From positions 1,488,001-1,552,000 of the forward strand of contig OZ245326.1 of assembly GCA_965225915.1 (NCBI GenBank): 64,000 bases of DNA, read 5' to 3'. The notes under the pieces were generated by a model that was not told the DNA's origin, did not search any database, and worked only from the letters and a program-made list of their open reading frames with translations. The stretch is from JAAXHH01 sp965225915. GTDB taxonomy: Bacteria; JAAXHH01. A program made the position numbers and the translations under genes. Of the stretch, positions 15,946-24,966 are shown piece by piece; position 1 is the stretch's first letter; each line of letters opens with the position of its first letter.

Positions 15946-17298
15946 ATGGAAGCCTGGATCTTCGTCCATAATCCCCTCGAACTCTGGATGGCCGACTACA
16001 AGCGGATCTTCGACGCGTGGCAGGACGGCGGCATCACCGGCATCGTGGTAGGCAATCTCCATTTCGAAACGGACGACGGCACGAGAAGGCCGGTCTTCGG
16101 CAGCGACCCCGCCGTGTACCGGTCTTTCGGCGTCGATCCCCCCGGGGAGACATCCCGCGACCTCGAAAAGGAACGCCTCTTCAGGGCCATGCTCGACGAC
16201 GCGGCGGAGCGTGGATGGCACATCATGACCTTCGGCGCGGGCGGAGGCGGGGGACGACTGCCCGTGGAGGAGGATCCTTACGGCGTGATCGGTCACGCCG
16301 CAGCGATCCAGGACGCCATGAACGCCCTGCCCCAGGCCCATGGCATCATCATCGACGGCCCTGGGGAACAGCACTACGAACTCGCCTTCCACCACGGGGG
16401 CGAACTCTTCGAGATACGCCCCGGCGAGGACGGGCGCTTCGCCGCGCTGGGGTACGACATGGACCGGCTGCAACGGGGGATCGAACACCTGCGGGACCGG
16501 TTCCACCGGCTTACCCCAGCCGAGGTGCGGTACCGCGCACCCGGCGGCATGCTGGCCGGGCTTCAGCTCTTCGACGTCAACGAGGACGCCCTGTACTGGC
16601 TCCGCGCACGTAGAGAGACGGCGCTGGGCCTGATGTCAGCCACGGCCGAACAGGTCCGTCGTCTAAACCGCAAGGTGGAACTCGGCGGTATCCCGCGCAC
16701 GGCGGCCTTCTCCTCGCTGACCTGCCAGGACTACCACGCCATGGCCTCCTGTTTCGACTATATCTTCCCCAAGCACTACTACTGGCACCGGGGTTTCGAC
16801 GGCATGTACGGGACGGTCTCCCGCTGGGTGCAGCGTCTGCGGAAGTGGAACCCGTCGCTGACCGAGGAAGACGCCTTCGACGTGGTGAAACTGCTTTTCG
16901 GCATCGACCTGCCTGGTGTGCGCACCCTGATGGACATGGAAATAGGTTTTCCGGAAGAGTTCTTCTCGACCATCGTGTACAGTGAAACCCGTCGCGCCCT
17001 GGAGGCCATCGGCGACACGGACAAGGTCATCTGCTGGGTTTCCACGGGCCGCGCACCCCACGCGGGCGACGCCATGCCGGCCAGGGACCTGCACGGCATC
17101 CTCACCGCCTCACAAAACGCCGGGCTCAAGCGCTTTCTCTTCCATCCCGACCCCGATATCGGCGCGGCCGAATGGCATATCCTCACCAACTTCTGCGGCA
17201 ATCCCTGGCAGGAGGACGTCGACGCGCAGTACTGGCCGTCCGACACGCCGCGACTCGACTCCTTCAGCCACGGCCGCAAGCCGACGCGGACCGACTAG
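15946..17298 (+). CDS. Conserved hypothetical protein, glycoside-hydrolase-like barrel (tentative)
   Basis: A 450-residue protein of unknown function. I place the start at ATG 15946, which has GAAGGAG ten bases upstream; an earlier in-frame ATG would only add an arginine-rich, non-conserved lead. The sequence has alternating strand and helix segments such as ITGIVVGNLHFE, GWHIMTFGAGG, AHGIIIDGPGEQHYEL and YIFPKHYYWHRGFDGMYG. That pattern, with many aromatic and acidic residues near strand ends, is like putative glycosidase TIM barrels, but I see no family-defining catalytic pair. No signal peptide is present, so it is cytoplasmic. It ends 12 bases before the methyltransferase gene, and the two are likely co-transcribed. 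Confidence 0.45.
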   Translation: MEAWIFVHNPLELWMADYKRIFDAWQDGGITGIVVGNLHFETDDGTRRPVFGSDPAVYRSFGVDPPGETSRDLEKERLFRAMLDDAAERGWHIMTFGAGGGGGRLPVEEDPYGVIGHAAAIQDAMNALPQAHGIIIDGPGEQHYELAFHHGGELFEIRPGEDGRFAALGYDMDRLQRGIEHLRDRFHRLTPAEVRYRAPGGMLAGLQLFDVNEDALYWLRARRETALGLMSATAEQVRRLNRKVELGGIPRTAAFSSLTCQDYHAMASCFDYIFPKHYYWHRGFDGMYGTVSRWVQRLRKWNPSLTEEDAFDVVKLLFGIDLPGVRTLMDMEIGFPEEFFSTIVYSETRRALEAIGDTDKVICWVSTGRAPHAGDAMPARDLHGILTASQNAGLKRFLFHPDPDIGAAEWHILTNFCGNPWQEDVDAQYWPSDTPRLDSFSHGRKPTRTD

Positions 17299-17310
17299 GG
17301 AGCCAGGGGC

Positions 17311-17976
17311 ATGGCGCTATCGGATTTCACGGGGCCTGACTACATCGACGCGTGGACGCGGGACCTGGACCGTAGGTGGCCCGAGCGAGCGGCGATAGCC
17401 GATTGCGTCGTGCGAACGCTCGTCGAATGGCGCGGTGCGGGATCGCGCAAGGAGAAACATCACGAGAAAACCCGGCTGCTGGAACTGGGCGTCGGCGCGG
17501 GCGGACTCGCCCAGGCCGTCCTATACACGTTAAGCAATGAATCAGTGGCAGGACAGGCCGGCGCCGTAGAATACACGGGAATAGACATCGAGCCGGTGCT
17601 TGTCCAGCATGGGAAGGTGCGGCTCGGCGAGGCCGGCCACCGGGACGCACGCCTGGTCAACGCGGACCTGAAGGATGCCGGGTGGACACGGGGCATTGGT
17701 CCCGCAGACGCGGTCTTCACCCTCCAGACCTTTCATGATCTCGGCGGCATCGACGCCCTCGAAGCCGTCTACCGCCAAATCCACGGGCTCTTCGCGTCCG
17801 GCGGGATCCTGGTCAACGCGGATTTCGTCGTCCCCTTCGAGAAAGACGACCCTGAACGTCCCCGACGGCTGCCCGTCGAAACGCACCAGGGCCTGCTGTC
17901 CAGCCTGGGGTTCGTCGATTTCAGATGTGAAATGCGGATCGGTAAGATAGCGTGCATGACGGCCCGGCGGCCGTAG
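17311..17976 (+). CDS. Class I SAM-dependent methyltransferase
   Basis: A 221-residue Rossmann-fold methyltransferase. Motif I reads LLELGVGAGGLAQAV (56-70), with the acidic residue for the ribose hydroxyls at Asp92 (YTGIDIEPVL). ADAVFTLQTFHDLGG is the motif IV/post-I region, and a C-terminal strand pair (GFVDFRCEMRIG) closes the domain. The substrate is unknown and likely a small molecule. The start ATG 17311 follows GGGAGCCAGGGG. It lies 12 bases after the unknown 450-residue protein, and its stop is two bases from the end of the convergent epimerase gene, so the two transcripts meet directly. Confidence 0.75.
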   Translation: MALSDFTGPDYIDAWTRDLDRRWPERAAIADCVVRTLVEWRGAGSRKEKHHEKTRLLELGVGAGGLAQAVLYTLSNESVAGQAGAVEYTGIDIEPVLVQHGKVRLGEAGHRDARLVNADLKDAGWTRGIGPADAVFTLQTFHDLGGIDALEAVYRQIHGLFASGGILVNADFVVPFEKDDPERPRRLPVETHQGLLSSLGFVDFRCEMRIGKIACMTARRP

Positions 17977-17978
17977 AC

Positions 17979-18728
17979 TCAGATGCCCAGCTTCTTCCGG
18001 GCGACCGGTTCCCAGCCCAGGAGCATGCGGGCCTTCGCCATGTTCATTTCCTCGCGATCCTCATCGCCGGATATGAAGAACGCCTCGCAGCGGCCGCAGC
18101 CGTTCTGGAGGAACCGGAGGCCGGCCAGGTAGGCGCTGGCCAGGTCTTCCTCGTCGGTGTAGTACAGTTTCACGCCGGTGGGCGGATTCTTGATCCGGTC
18201 GATGTACATGGTGCGGTTGCAGGGTCCGGTGATGCGGTACACGAGAAGGTTCATGTCGTACTCGCGGGCGAAGTACCGGCAAATCCTCTCCGTGAGACCC
18301 TTCGTCAGCCCGTAAACGTTGGGGCCGTCCATGGGCACCTCCTCCTCGGAGGGATACCAGGTCCGGTGCCGGTTGTGCACACTCATGGTGCTGGTGTAAA
18401 TCCCGCACATGACCCCCATATCGGCGGCGGTATGCAGCAGCACGTGGTGACCCAGGCAGTTGACTGTATAGTTGTCTATTGCCTGCTCCATGGTGTGATG
18501 CCGATCGTGTCCGCCCTGGCCGCCCTTCATCGCCATGGTGATGAACGCGTCCATACCGTCCAGGGCCCGGCTTACCGCATCGGGATCGGCGATGGATCCG
18601 CTCACGTATTCTACGTCGTCATGTTGGGGAGGATCGAGGTCCAGCACGCGCAGGCTATGGTGTTGCCGCAGGTAGGGCGTGACGGCCGTCCCGACGAGCC
18701 CGGAACCACCGACCAGTAGCAGATTCAT
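17979..18728 (-). CDS. NAD(P)-dependent sugar epimerase/dehydratase-like protein (extended SDR)
   Basis: A 249-residue extended short-chain dehydrogenase/reductase. The nucleotide-binding motif is GGSGLVG (7-13), with an acidic residue at the end of the second strand (LDLDP), which favours NAD. The catalytic pair is Tyr139 and Lys143 (VYGLTK), with the Ser/Thr partner in YTSTMSVHNR. SDRs of this class act on nucleotide sugars or simple sugars. The family's substrate-binding C terminus is short here. AAGGA precedes the ATG. It lies 12 bases downstream of cysS on the same strand, although no functional tie to cysteine charging is apparent. Confidence 0.78.
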   Translation of the reverse strand: MNLLLVGGSGLVGTAVTPYLRQHHSLRVLDLDPPQHDDVEYVSGSIADPDAVSRALDGMDAFITMAMKGGQGGHDRHHTMEQAIDNYTVNCLGHHVLLHTAADMGVMCGIYTSTMSVHNRHRTWYPSEEEVPMDGPNVYGLTKGLTERICRYFAREYDMNLLVYRITGPCNRTMYIDRIKNPPTGVKLYYTDEEDLASAYLAGLRFLQNGCGRCEAFFISGDEDREEMNMAKARMLLGWEPVARKKLGI

Positions 18729-18740
18729 GGGGGAGCTTCC

Positions 18741-20138
18741 TTAGGGCGTTGCCACGGCCTCGGCTCTGGGCGAGATTTCCGGTCCCCTGGGCGTGTCCTT
18801 GATATCGTAACCGGCGGCGATGATCTGATCGCGTAGCGAGTCGGCGTCGGCGTACCGTTTTTCCGCGCGGGCCTGCCGCCGTTCTTCCGCGAGCGCCGTG
18901 ATGTGATCGGGCACGGACTTCTCTTCCGGTTCCCACTCGGCCAGACTCAACCCCAGCATGTCGTCGAATCGCATGATCGTGGCCTTTTTCAGGTCATCCG
19001 GAAGATCGCTCCGGACCAGGTCCCAGGTGACGGACATGGCGCGGGGCATGTTCAGGTCGTAGTTCACCATCTCGGTAAAGCGCCGCATGTAGGTTTCGTC
19101 CGCTTCCCCGGCGGGCTCGCCCCAACCATGGACGGCCAGCCGGAGCCGGTTCATCTGCCGCGCGGCGCCCTCGATACTCTCCCAGTTGAAGTTGAGCTTG
19201 GACCGGTAACTCGCGCTCAGGCAGAATAGGCGGTAGACGAGGGGATCGTAACCCCGGTCGATCAACGTCTGCACCCGCAGGAACCCGCCGGCGGATTTCG
19301 CCATCCTGGCGGCTCCCAGTTGCAGGAAATACCCATGCATCCAGAAGTTGGCGAGCCGGGTACCGTGACAGGCCTCGGTCTGGGCGATCTCGTTCGAGTG
19401 ATGCACCGGGATGTGGTCCTCCCCACCCAGATGGATATCGAAATAGGGACCAAGATACTTGGCCGACATGGCCGAGCATTCGATGTGCCATCCCGGAAAA
19501 CCGACGCCCCAGGGGCTGTCCCATTCCATCTGCCGCTGCTCGTCCTTCGGGCTGAACTTCCACAGGGCGAAGTCGGTCACTTTGCGCTTTTCGCCCATTT
19601 CGACCCGCGCGCCGGCCTCCAGTCCCTCCACGTCCAGCCGCGCGAGGTAACCGTAACCAGGCTGCTTCGAGGTATCGAAGTAGATTCCGTCGGAAGTACG
19701 GTACGTGAACCCCTTCCCCTCGATGCATTGGATCTCCTGGATCTGTTCGGCGATATGGTCGGTCGCCCGGCACCAGGTGTCCGGCTCCAGTATGTTGAGC
19801 TGCCGCATGTCCTCCTTGAAGACTTCGGTGTAGAACTCGGCGATCTCCCGCGCAGACTTCCCGGCGCGGCGAGACCCGGCCTCCATCTTGTCCTCACCGG
19901 TATCCGCGTCGGAGACCAGGTGCCCCACGTCGGTAATGTTCATCACTTGCCGGACGGAATAGCCGTTGAAAACCAGCGCCCGGCGTAACAGGTCGCCGAA
20001 CACGTACGTGCGCATGTTGCCGATGTGGGGGAAGTCGTAAACCGTGGGGCCGCAGGCGTAGAGGCCCACCTCATCCGGGGACAAAGGTTCGAATTCACGG
20101 AAACTGCGCGTGTAGGAGTCGTACAGGATGAGGCCCAT
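18741..20138 (-). CDS. cysS: Cysteinyl-tRNA synthetase
   Basis: Charges tRNA-Cys with cysteine in the cytoplasm. This is a class I synthetase of 465 residues, near the usual length. Zinc/cysteine ligands are Cys29 (ACGPTVYD), Cys221 (WHIECSAM), His246 (IPVHHSNE) and Glu250. The HIGH motif is HIGN (38-41). The second nucleotide motif, usually KMSKS, reads RMAKS (278-282), with Arg for Lys and Ala for Ser. The key second lysine is kept, so activity is probably retained in a variant subfamily. I start at ATG 20138 (GGAG nine bases upstream) instead of an upstream in-frame start that adds 26 non-homologous residues. It is followed by the epimerase gene. Confidence 0.9.
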   Translation of the reverse strand: MGLILYDSYTRSFREFEPLSPDEVGLYACGPTVYDFPHIGNMRTYVFGDLLRRALVFNGYSVRQVMNITDVGHLVSDADTGEDKMEAGSRRAGKSAREIAEFYTEVFKEDMRQLNILEPDTWCRATDHIAEQIQEIQCIEGKGFTYRTSDGIYFDTSKQPGYGYLARLDVEGLEAGARVEMGEKRKVTDFALWKFSPKDEQRQMEWDSPWGVGFPGWHIECSAMSAKYLGPYFDIHLGGEDHIPVHHSNEIAQTEACHGTRLANFWMHGYFLQLGAARMAKSAGGFLRVQTLIDRGYDPLVYRLFCLSASYRSKLNFNWESIEGAARQMNRLRLAVHGWGEPAGEADETYMRRFTEMVNYDLNMPRAMSVTWDLVRSDLPDDLKKATIMRFDDMLGLSLAEWEPEEKSVPDHITALAEERRQARAEKRYADADSLRDQIIAAGYDIKDTPRGPEISPRAEAVATP

Positions 20139-20282
20139 GAAATATAGCTCCGTCGAAACTCTTTTCGCCGTCTGATCGGGTTTGTACCAGATATGAAGGG
20201 GACCGGTTGATGTCAAGCGGTAAATCCGGGGTTCGACACCATCATTTCGATCCCCGGAATGCAGTCGCTGCCAGGGATCAAC

Positions 20283-21110
20283 TTATTCTTCCGGGACCAC
20301 ATCGTCCTGCCAGTTCAGAGTCCGGAACCAGTAATCCCGCCGTTCATTCAGCCACCCGTCCTCCGTGCGCAACATGACCCAGTTGTCGAAGAAGTTCAGG
20401 GCGTCCGCTTCGCCCTGCCGGATCGCGATGGCTTCGGCGCCCCGGCCCAGGGGTTCGTCGAAGGGGATGAACAGCCGGTCGCTGTTCCGGAGGACTTCGT
20501 GTTCCGGTTTCGGCGTGGACGCGACCGCGGCCTCGGCGTTGCCGTTCATCACCTCCTGAAAGGCGAGGATGTCGTCGTCGAACTGCTGGATGGTCGCGCT
20601 GGGAAAGTGCTTGCGCGCGGCCTGGACGGAGGTCGAACCGCGGCGCACCGCGATGGTCACCTCGGCGCTGTCGTAGTCGTTCTTACGGACCAGGTGCCCC
20701 GCCTTCTCTCTGCTGGCGGCCAGCATCAGTTCCGAATGGGCGTAGGGCCGGGTAAAGTTCACGCTCAGGTTCCGCGCCGGAGTAATGGACATGCCGGCGA
20801 TGATCACGTCGAACTTGCCGGCCAGGAGCCCGGGAATGATCCCGTCCCAGGCCGTGGGGACGAATTCGATCTCCAGGCCGGCGTCGGACGCCAGGCGCCG
20901 GGCCACGTCGATCTCGAAGCCGACCAGTTCCCCCTGTTTGTTGCGCATGGCCCAGGGGACGAAGGTCGAAAGTCCGACGCGTATGGCGCCCCGCTGCTTG
21001 ATCTGGTCGAGCAGGCTGGGGCGGGAAGTTTCCGAAGCGGATCCACAGCCCAAAACGATTAATGTCATCGCGCAGAAAGCGGTCAGGAAACGCATGTTCT
21101 TGAATATCAT
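20283..21110 (-). CDS. Polar amino-acid-type ABC transporter substrate-binding lipoprotein
   Basis: A 275-residue periplasmic binding protein. The N terminus is a lipoprotein signal: charged MIFKNMRF, a hydrophobic core, then VLGC with Cys22 as the acylation site. The mature part has the SBP_bac_3 pattern: IRVGLSTFVPWAM, GFEIDVARRLA, EFVPTAWDGIIPGL and FDVIIAGMSITPAR, which bind amino acids or other small charged solutes. No permease or ATPase gene of the same system is adjacent, so the partners lie elsewhere or it acts as a stand-alone receptor. ATG 21110 is chosen over longer frames because it gives a complete signal sequence. Confidence 0.82.
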   Translation of the reverse strand: MIFKNMRFLTAFCAMTLIVLGCGSASETSRPSLLDQIKQRGAIRVGLSTFVPWAMRNKQGELVGFEIDVARRLASDAGLEIEFVPTAWDGIIPGLLAGKFDVIIAGMSITPARNLSVNFTRPYAHSELMLAASREKAGHLVRKNDYDSAEVTIAVRRGSTSVQAARKHFPSATIQQFDDDILAFQEVMNGNAEAAVASTPKPEHEVLRNSDRLFIPFDEPLGRGAEAIAIRQGEADALNFFDNWVMLRTEDGWLNERRDYWFRTLNWQDDVVPEE

Positions 21111-21193
21111 GTGGAGGGATCCTCTCGCGCTCCGTGATGGTAGATTAAGACCTGTACTCCAATGATGGCCGGATTGCAGCACGGGACGTAGCG

Positions 21194-21985
21194 CTACAGC
21201 GCGGGACTCAGCGCGCCTTGACCGAAAATAACGGGGAAGATGTGTCCTGCGCGGGAACGGGTGGCCGCGTCCATGAAGCACACGCTGAACGCGCGCCTCG
21301 GCGTGTCGGTGCTGTTGGTCCCGGAACTGTGCAGCAGCCAGTTGTGCATCAACACGGTTTCACCGCACTCGACTTCCATATTGATAGATTCATGCTCGGT
21401 CACGACGGTCTCCGCCTGTTCATCCGTCAGGAATCCGGCACCGTGGCTCGGGTTGATCAGCCGCCGGTGGGATCCGGGAATGATCTTCACGCATCCGTTC
21501 GCTTCAACAGCGGGGTCAAGCGCCGTCCACAAGGTGACGAGCGGGTCCCGGTCGAGATCGGTCCACCGGTCCTGGTGCCAGACAAGTTCCGTGCCTTCCC
21601 CGCTCGGCTTGTTCATGAACATCGCCCGGTAACAGGCGACCGGCGTATCCGGTCCGTAGACTCTGTCGCAGATCTCCTCGAAGATCCGTTTGCGCATGAA
21701 GGAACGGAACTGGGGATCCAGTTCCATGTCCTGGATCTTCCGGTAACGCAGCGTGGCCCCCTTGTGACCCTTGCTCTGCGGTCCCGGCCTGTCGCCGCCT
21801 CGTTCCGGGTCCCGGTCCAGCTGCATCATGACCCGGCTGTAGTCGATATCGGCCCTGCCCAGCATGATGTCGTCGATCCGCCGCTGCAGGCGGTCGAGCT
21901 CACCCGGCTCCATCACGGTACCGAGACGCAGGTAGCCCTGTCGTTCGAAGACCGCCCACTGGGCCTCGGAAATCTGGGAGTTCAT
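21194..21985 (-). CDS. Phytanoyl-CoA dioxygenase (PhyH) family protein
   Basis: Fe(II)/2-oxoglutarate oxygenase of 263 residues. The iron triad is His137 and Asp139 (VWHQDRW) with His219 (HNWLLHSSG). TPRRAFSV at about 228-235 supplies the arginine for 2-oxoglutarate. NGCVKIIPGSHRR (163-175) is the family hallmark before the loop. It is 18 bases downstream of an MTOX/sarcosine-oxidase-like gene on the same strand, with AAAGGA before the ATG, so the pair is probably one operon. They might demethylate or oxidise the same N-methylated amine, which is speculation from context only. Confidence 0.85.
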   Translation of the reverse strand: MNSQISEAQWAVFERQGYLRLGTVMEPGELDRLQRRIDDIMLGRADIDYSRVMMQLDRDPERGGDRPGPQSKGHKGATLRYRKIQDMELDPQFRSFMRKRIFEEICDRVYGPDTPVACYRAMFMNKPSGEGTELVWHQDRWTDLDRDPLVTLWTALDPAVEANGCVKIIPGSHRRLINPSHGAGFLTDEQAETVVTEHESINMEVECGETVLMHNWLLHSSGTNSTDTPRRAFSVCFMDAATRSRAGHIFPVIFGQGALSPAL

Positions 21986-22003
21986 GGATGATGTTCCTTT
22001 GCG

Positions 22004-23140
22004 TCAGGATGAGTTCGCGGACTTAAGCAATCGTTCAAAACGGAAAGTATCGTTGTCGATCGTGGTCGGCTGCCGGAGGGCCGTTTCGGCCAGCCATTCG
22101 CCAAAGGTGCAGGAGAACTTGAAGCCGGTCCCGCTGAAGCCGCAGCCCACGGTTACCCGGTCGTAGGCCGGGTGCCGATCCAGCACGGGCAGATCATCCG
22201 CCGTGCGGGTATACATGCAGACCCGCATGGCCGTGAGCGGTCCGTCGGCATCGGGGATGTACCGGCGCAGACACGCCCGGATCTCTTCTTCGTCTTCCGG
22301 ACGTGCGCTGCGGTCCAGATGGTCCGGATCCGACGGCTCGCCGTATCTGTGGAGGGCCAGCTTGAAACCCGGATGGTCCGCCATCATGGGGAAACCGTAG
22401 TATTCGCCGTTCGCCTCGGGCACAGGGATCTGCCAGATGGGAATCGATCCCACGTCGAAGGACCCCGCGTTCCGCGCGGGCCATACCCACGCCAGGGGCT
22501 GGCGAGTAACGGTCAGTGATATGCCGAGGCCCTCGATCAACTGACCGGTCCAGGATCCACCGGTAAAGACGACCTGGTCCGCAGTGTAGCGGCAGTGGTC
22601 GGTCTGGACCTCCACGCAGCCGGGGGTTTCCTTCCATCCCGTCACGGTCTCGCGGCTGTGGATCTCAGCGCCGCGCCGGAGCGCCTGTATGATATGGCTC
22701 GCGATGCCCAGTTCGGGACGCAGGAGTCCGCCGTTCGGATCGTACAGGCCGTGGTAGTCGGACGTCAGGGTGAACTGCGGATACCGGTAGGCCAGTTCCT
22801 CGGCGGTCAGGATCTCGTGTTGGACTCGCCCCTGAAGGTGGTCCCACGATCCGGTATTGGCCATGCGCAGATAGCCGGTCGTGATGAGAATATGCTGGCC
22901 TGTCTCGCCCTCCAGCAGTCGCCAGAGTTCGAAGGACCGGCCGATGAAGGGTTCATAGGGCGTATCCACATACACCGCCGTCTTCGTATGGCGGGAATAT
23001 CCGTGGGAACTGCCCTGGGCGTGGGGCAGATCGAAGCGTTCCAGACCGAGGACCTTCGCCCGCCGGCCGGCCAGGTGGTAGCACGTCGCCGAGCCCATGG
23101 CGCCGAGCCCTACGACGATGACATCGTAGTGATTACTCAT
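22004..23140 (-). CDS. FAD-dependent amine oxidase, monomeric sarcosine oxidase/N-methyltryptophan oxidase-like
   Basis: Oxidative demethylation or oxidation of secondary amino acids, giving H2O2. It has 378 residues, the usual length for monomeric sarcosine oxidase and SolA. The FAD-binding GLGAMG is at 11-16, with LERFDLPHAQGSSHGYSRHTK next, a block typical of MSOX/MTOX. Cys308 in VCMYTRTADDLPVLD lies where MSOX carries covalent flavin, and GCGFSGTGFKF (332-342) is the C-terminal FAD motif. The start overlaps the AcpH gene's end by eight bases, implying coupling. The downstream PhyH gene follows after 18 bases. The substrate is not fixed by the sequence. Confidence 0.85.
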   Translation of the reverse strand: MSNHYDVIVVGLGAMGSATCYHLAGRRAKVLGLERFDLPHAQGSSHGYSRHTKTAVYVDTPYEPFIGRSFELWRLLEGETGQHILITTGYLRMANTGSWDHLQGRVQHEILTAEELAYRYPQFTLTSDYHGLYDPNGGLLRPELGIASHIIQALRRGAEIHSRETVTGWKETPGCVEVQTDHCRYTADQVVFTGGSWTGQLIEGLGISLTVTRQPLAWVWPARNAGSFDVGSIPIWQIPVPEANGEYYGFPMMADHPGFKLALHRYGEPSDPDHLDRSARPEDEEEIRACLRRYIPDADGPLTAMRVCMYTRTADDLPVLDRHPAYDRVTVGCGFSGTGFKFSCTFGEWLAETALRQPTTIDNDTFRFERLLKSANSS

Positions 23141-23720
23141 CGTGTTCCCGCTTCTCCATATGCTGCACCAGGGCCGGGAAAAAACGCAGGAATTGCCCTT
23201 CCATTTCCCCGTAATTCTCCTTGAGTTCCTCCACCGATCCCGCCAGCGTGTTGGGCCGCCGTATGCGCATCGACAGGCCGTCCAGCGCCCGGCCGATGCC
23301 TGAAAGTTCCTGATAGCCCCGAAGCCAGTCGTGTTCCACCATGTGGCGGATTACCCTCGACATCACTGGCGGAAGTTCGCCCCGGTAAGTACGGAAGGAA
23401 CCGTAGGTCCCCTCGATGAACGCGGACAGCGGCACATCCGAAAAGTCCGACCAGTGCCGGGCAAGAAAGTGATCGTAGCAGACATCCACGATGATCCCGG
23501 CGAATCGCCGGCGGCGGCGGCTGATGACCGCCTTGCTCTCGCGCACCACGTCGTGGTCGTCGGTGAATCGGTCCACCGCCACGTGGCTTCGCATGCCCCG
23601 CATGACGGCGCCGCCGTACGGCTGGCGGTCCACGGGCCCCCGCACGAAATCCGCCATCAGGTTCCCCACGCGGGATTCCGGCGTATCTTCGGCGAAGTAC
23701 AGGTGGGCCAGGTAGTTCAT
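23133..23720 (-). CDS. ACP phosphodiesterase family protein (AcpH/DUF479)
   Basis: A 195-residue helical HD-like protein. AcpH removes the 4'-phosphopantetheine arm from acyl carrier protein. The start MNYLAHLYFAE, then GNLMADFVRG, and the HVAVDRFTDDHDVV block hold the His and Asp residues conserved in the family, and ESKAVISRRRRRFAGIIVDVCYDHFLARHW is also characteristic. ATG 23720 is the natural start, and it overlaps the stop of the alpha/beta hydrolase-OsmC gene (ATGA). The following MTOX-like gene overlaps its end. Whether this member acts on ACP or another substrate is untested. Confidence 0.78.
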   Translation of the reverse strand: MNYLAHLYFAEDTPESRVGNLMADFVRGPVDRQPYGGAVMRGMRSHVAVDRFTDDHDVVRESKAVISRRRRRFAGIIVDVCYDHFLARHWSDFSDVPLSAFIEGTYGSFRTYRGELPPVMSRVIRHMVEHDWLRGYQELSGIGRALDGLSMRIRRPNTLAGSVEELKENYGEMEGQFLRFFPALVQHMEKREHDE

Positions 23721-24937
23721 GGGCTGGAAAGCCGGGATTCCACCAGGATCTCCGAATGCAGGGTCCGGTGTACGGGGCAACGATCGGCGATTTCAAGCAA
23801 ACGCGCCCGTTGTTCCCCCGTTAGCTCGCCGATCAACTCGATTTCACGTTCTATACGGTCCACCTTGCCTTCGGTGGTTTCGCAGGTCTCGCAATGGCTG
23901 GCATGGATCTTCTCGTGACGGAGCCGGACAACAATTTCCTCCAGCGGCCATGATTTCCGGTCGGCGTACATCCGCAGGGTGATGGACGTGCAGGAGCCCA
24001 GCGCCCCGAGCAGCAGGTCGTATGGCGTGCCACCGCGGTCCGTGCCCCCGACCGATTCGGGTTCGTCCACCGTCAGGCGATGGCCCGATGCCACGACTTC
24101 GGTATAGTAATGTTCACGCCCCGTACGCACCACCAGGTGGCTTCCAACGGCTTCGGCTTCCCCATCCCTGGCGGGCACGTCCAGGTATTTCGTCGCCCAC
24201 GCCGCGGCGGCACGGCCGACGTAGAAGGCATCGGCCTCGTTCGAGAGCAGATGATCCGCCTTGTCGAGGGAGAGAAAGCTTTTAGGATGGAGCGCGGCCT
24301 GGAAGATCCGGGCCGCGTTCTCTATACCGACCGTCTGGTCGATGGGCGAATGGCACACCAGCAGTGCGCGGCGCAGTCCGCGGATCGTCTCCTCCATCCG
24401 CGTCTCCGCGAGGTCGTCGAGGAACTGTTTCCGGATGACGAAGGACCGGCCGGCGATTGTAACGGTGGCCTGCCCGGTCTGCTCAATGGTCTCCCGGGCG
24501 TCTTCGATCAGGTGGGTCACGTGCTTGGGATCGGCCGGCGCACCGATGGTCACTACCGCGTTGCAGGAAGGTATCGATCCTGCGGCCTTGAGCACGGCCG
24601 CGCCGCCGAGAGAATGCCCGATCAGTACCCGAGGGGCCTCGTATCGGGTCTCGAGGTACCTCGCCGCGGCGACCAGGTCGTCCACGTTGGACGAGAAGCC
24701 GGTCTCGGAGAAATCTCCTTCGCTATCGCCCAGGCCGGTAAAATCGAACTGAAGCACGGCCAGCCCGTGGTCGGACATCTCCTGGCTGATACGCCGGACG
24801 GCGTTCAGGTTCCGGTTACAGGTGAAACAGTGGGCGAACAGGGCATAGGCGACCGGCCTGCCGTCCGGCGGCAGGCTGAGCCGCGCGGCAAGCAGGTCGC
24901 CCTGGCCGTTGGGAAAGGTGAGTGTTTGAACGGGCAT
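23717..24937 (-). CDS. Bifunctional alpha/beta hydrolase-OsmC fusion protein
   Basis: Two domains in 406 residues. Residues 1-255 form an alpha/beta hydrolase with nucleophile Ser109 in GHSLGG, an acidic residue around 200 and His229 (DKADHLLS). Residues 260-406 form an OsmC-like domain with the redox cysteines Cys316 (GALGSCTSIT) and Cys387 (RCPVHRTL), which in OsmC/Ohr reduce organic hydroperoxides. The fusion is a known arrangement in many bacteria and probably links ester or peroxide detoxification. It lies 29 bases after the UPF0182 gene and overlaps acpH by four bases, forming a four-gene overlapping run with MTOX and PhyH downstream. Confidence 0.9.
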   Translation of the reverse strand: MPVQTLTFPNGQGDLLAARLSLPPDGRPVAYALFAHCFTCNRNLNAVRRISQEMSDHGLAVLQFDFTGLGDSEGDFSETGFSSNVDDLVAAARYLETRYEAPRVLIGHSLGGAAVLKAAGSIPSCNAVVTIGAPADPKHVTHLIEDARETIEQTGQATVTIAGRSFVIRKQFLDDLAETRMEETIRGLRRALLVCHSPIDQTVGIENAARIFQAALHPKSFLSLDKADHLLSNEADAFYVGRAAAAWATKYLDVPARDGEAEAVGSHLVVRTGREHYYTEVVASGHRLTVDEPESVGGTDRGGTPYDLLLGALGSCTSITLRMYADRKSWPLEEIVVRLRHEKIHASHCETCETTEGKVDRIEREIELIGELTGEQRARLLEIADRCPVHRTLHSEILVESRLSSP

Positions 24938-24966
24938 CGAAATCCCTTTTCGAGGTCGACCCGTTC

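Noticed and set aside
14563..16506. A 647-codon minus-strand frame
   Set aside because: It runs antisense across two plus-strand genes that both have ribosome sites or conserved blocks, and has no recognisable motif.
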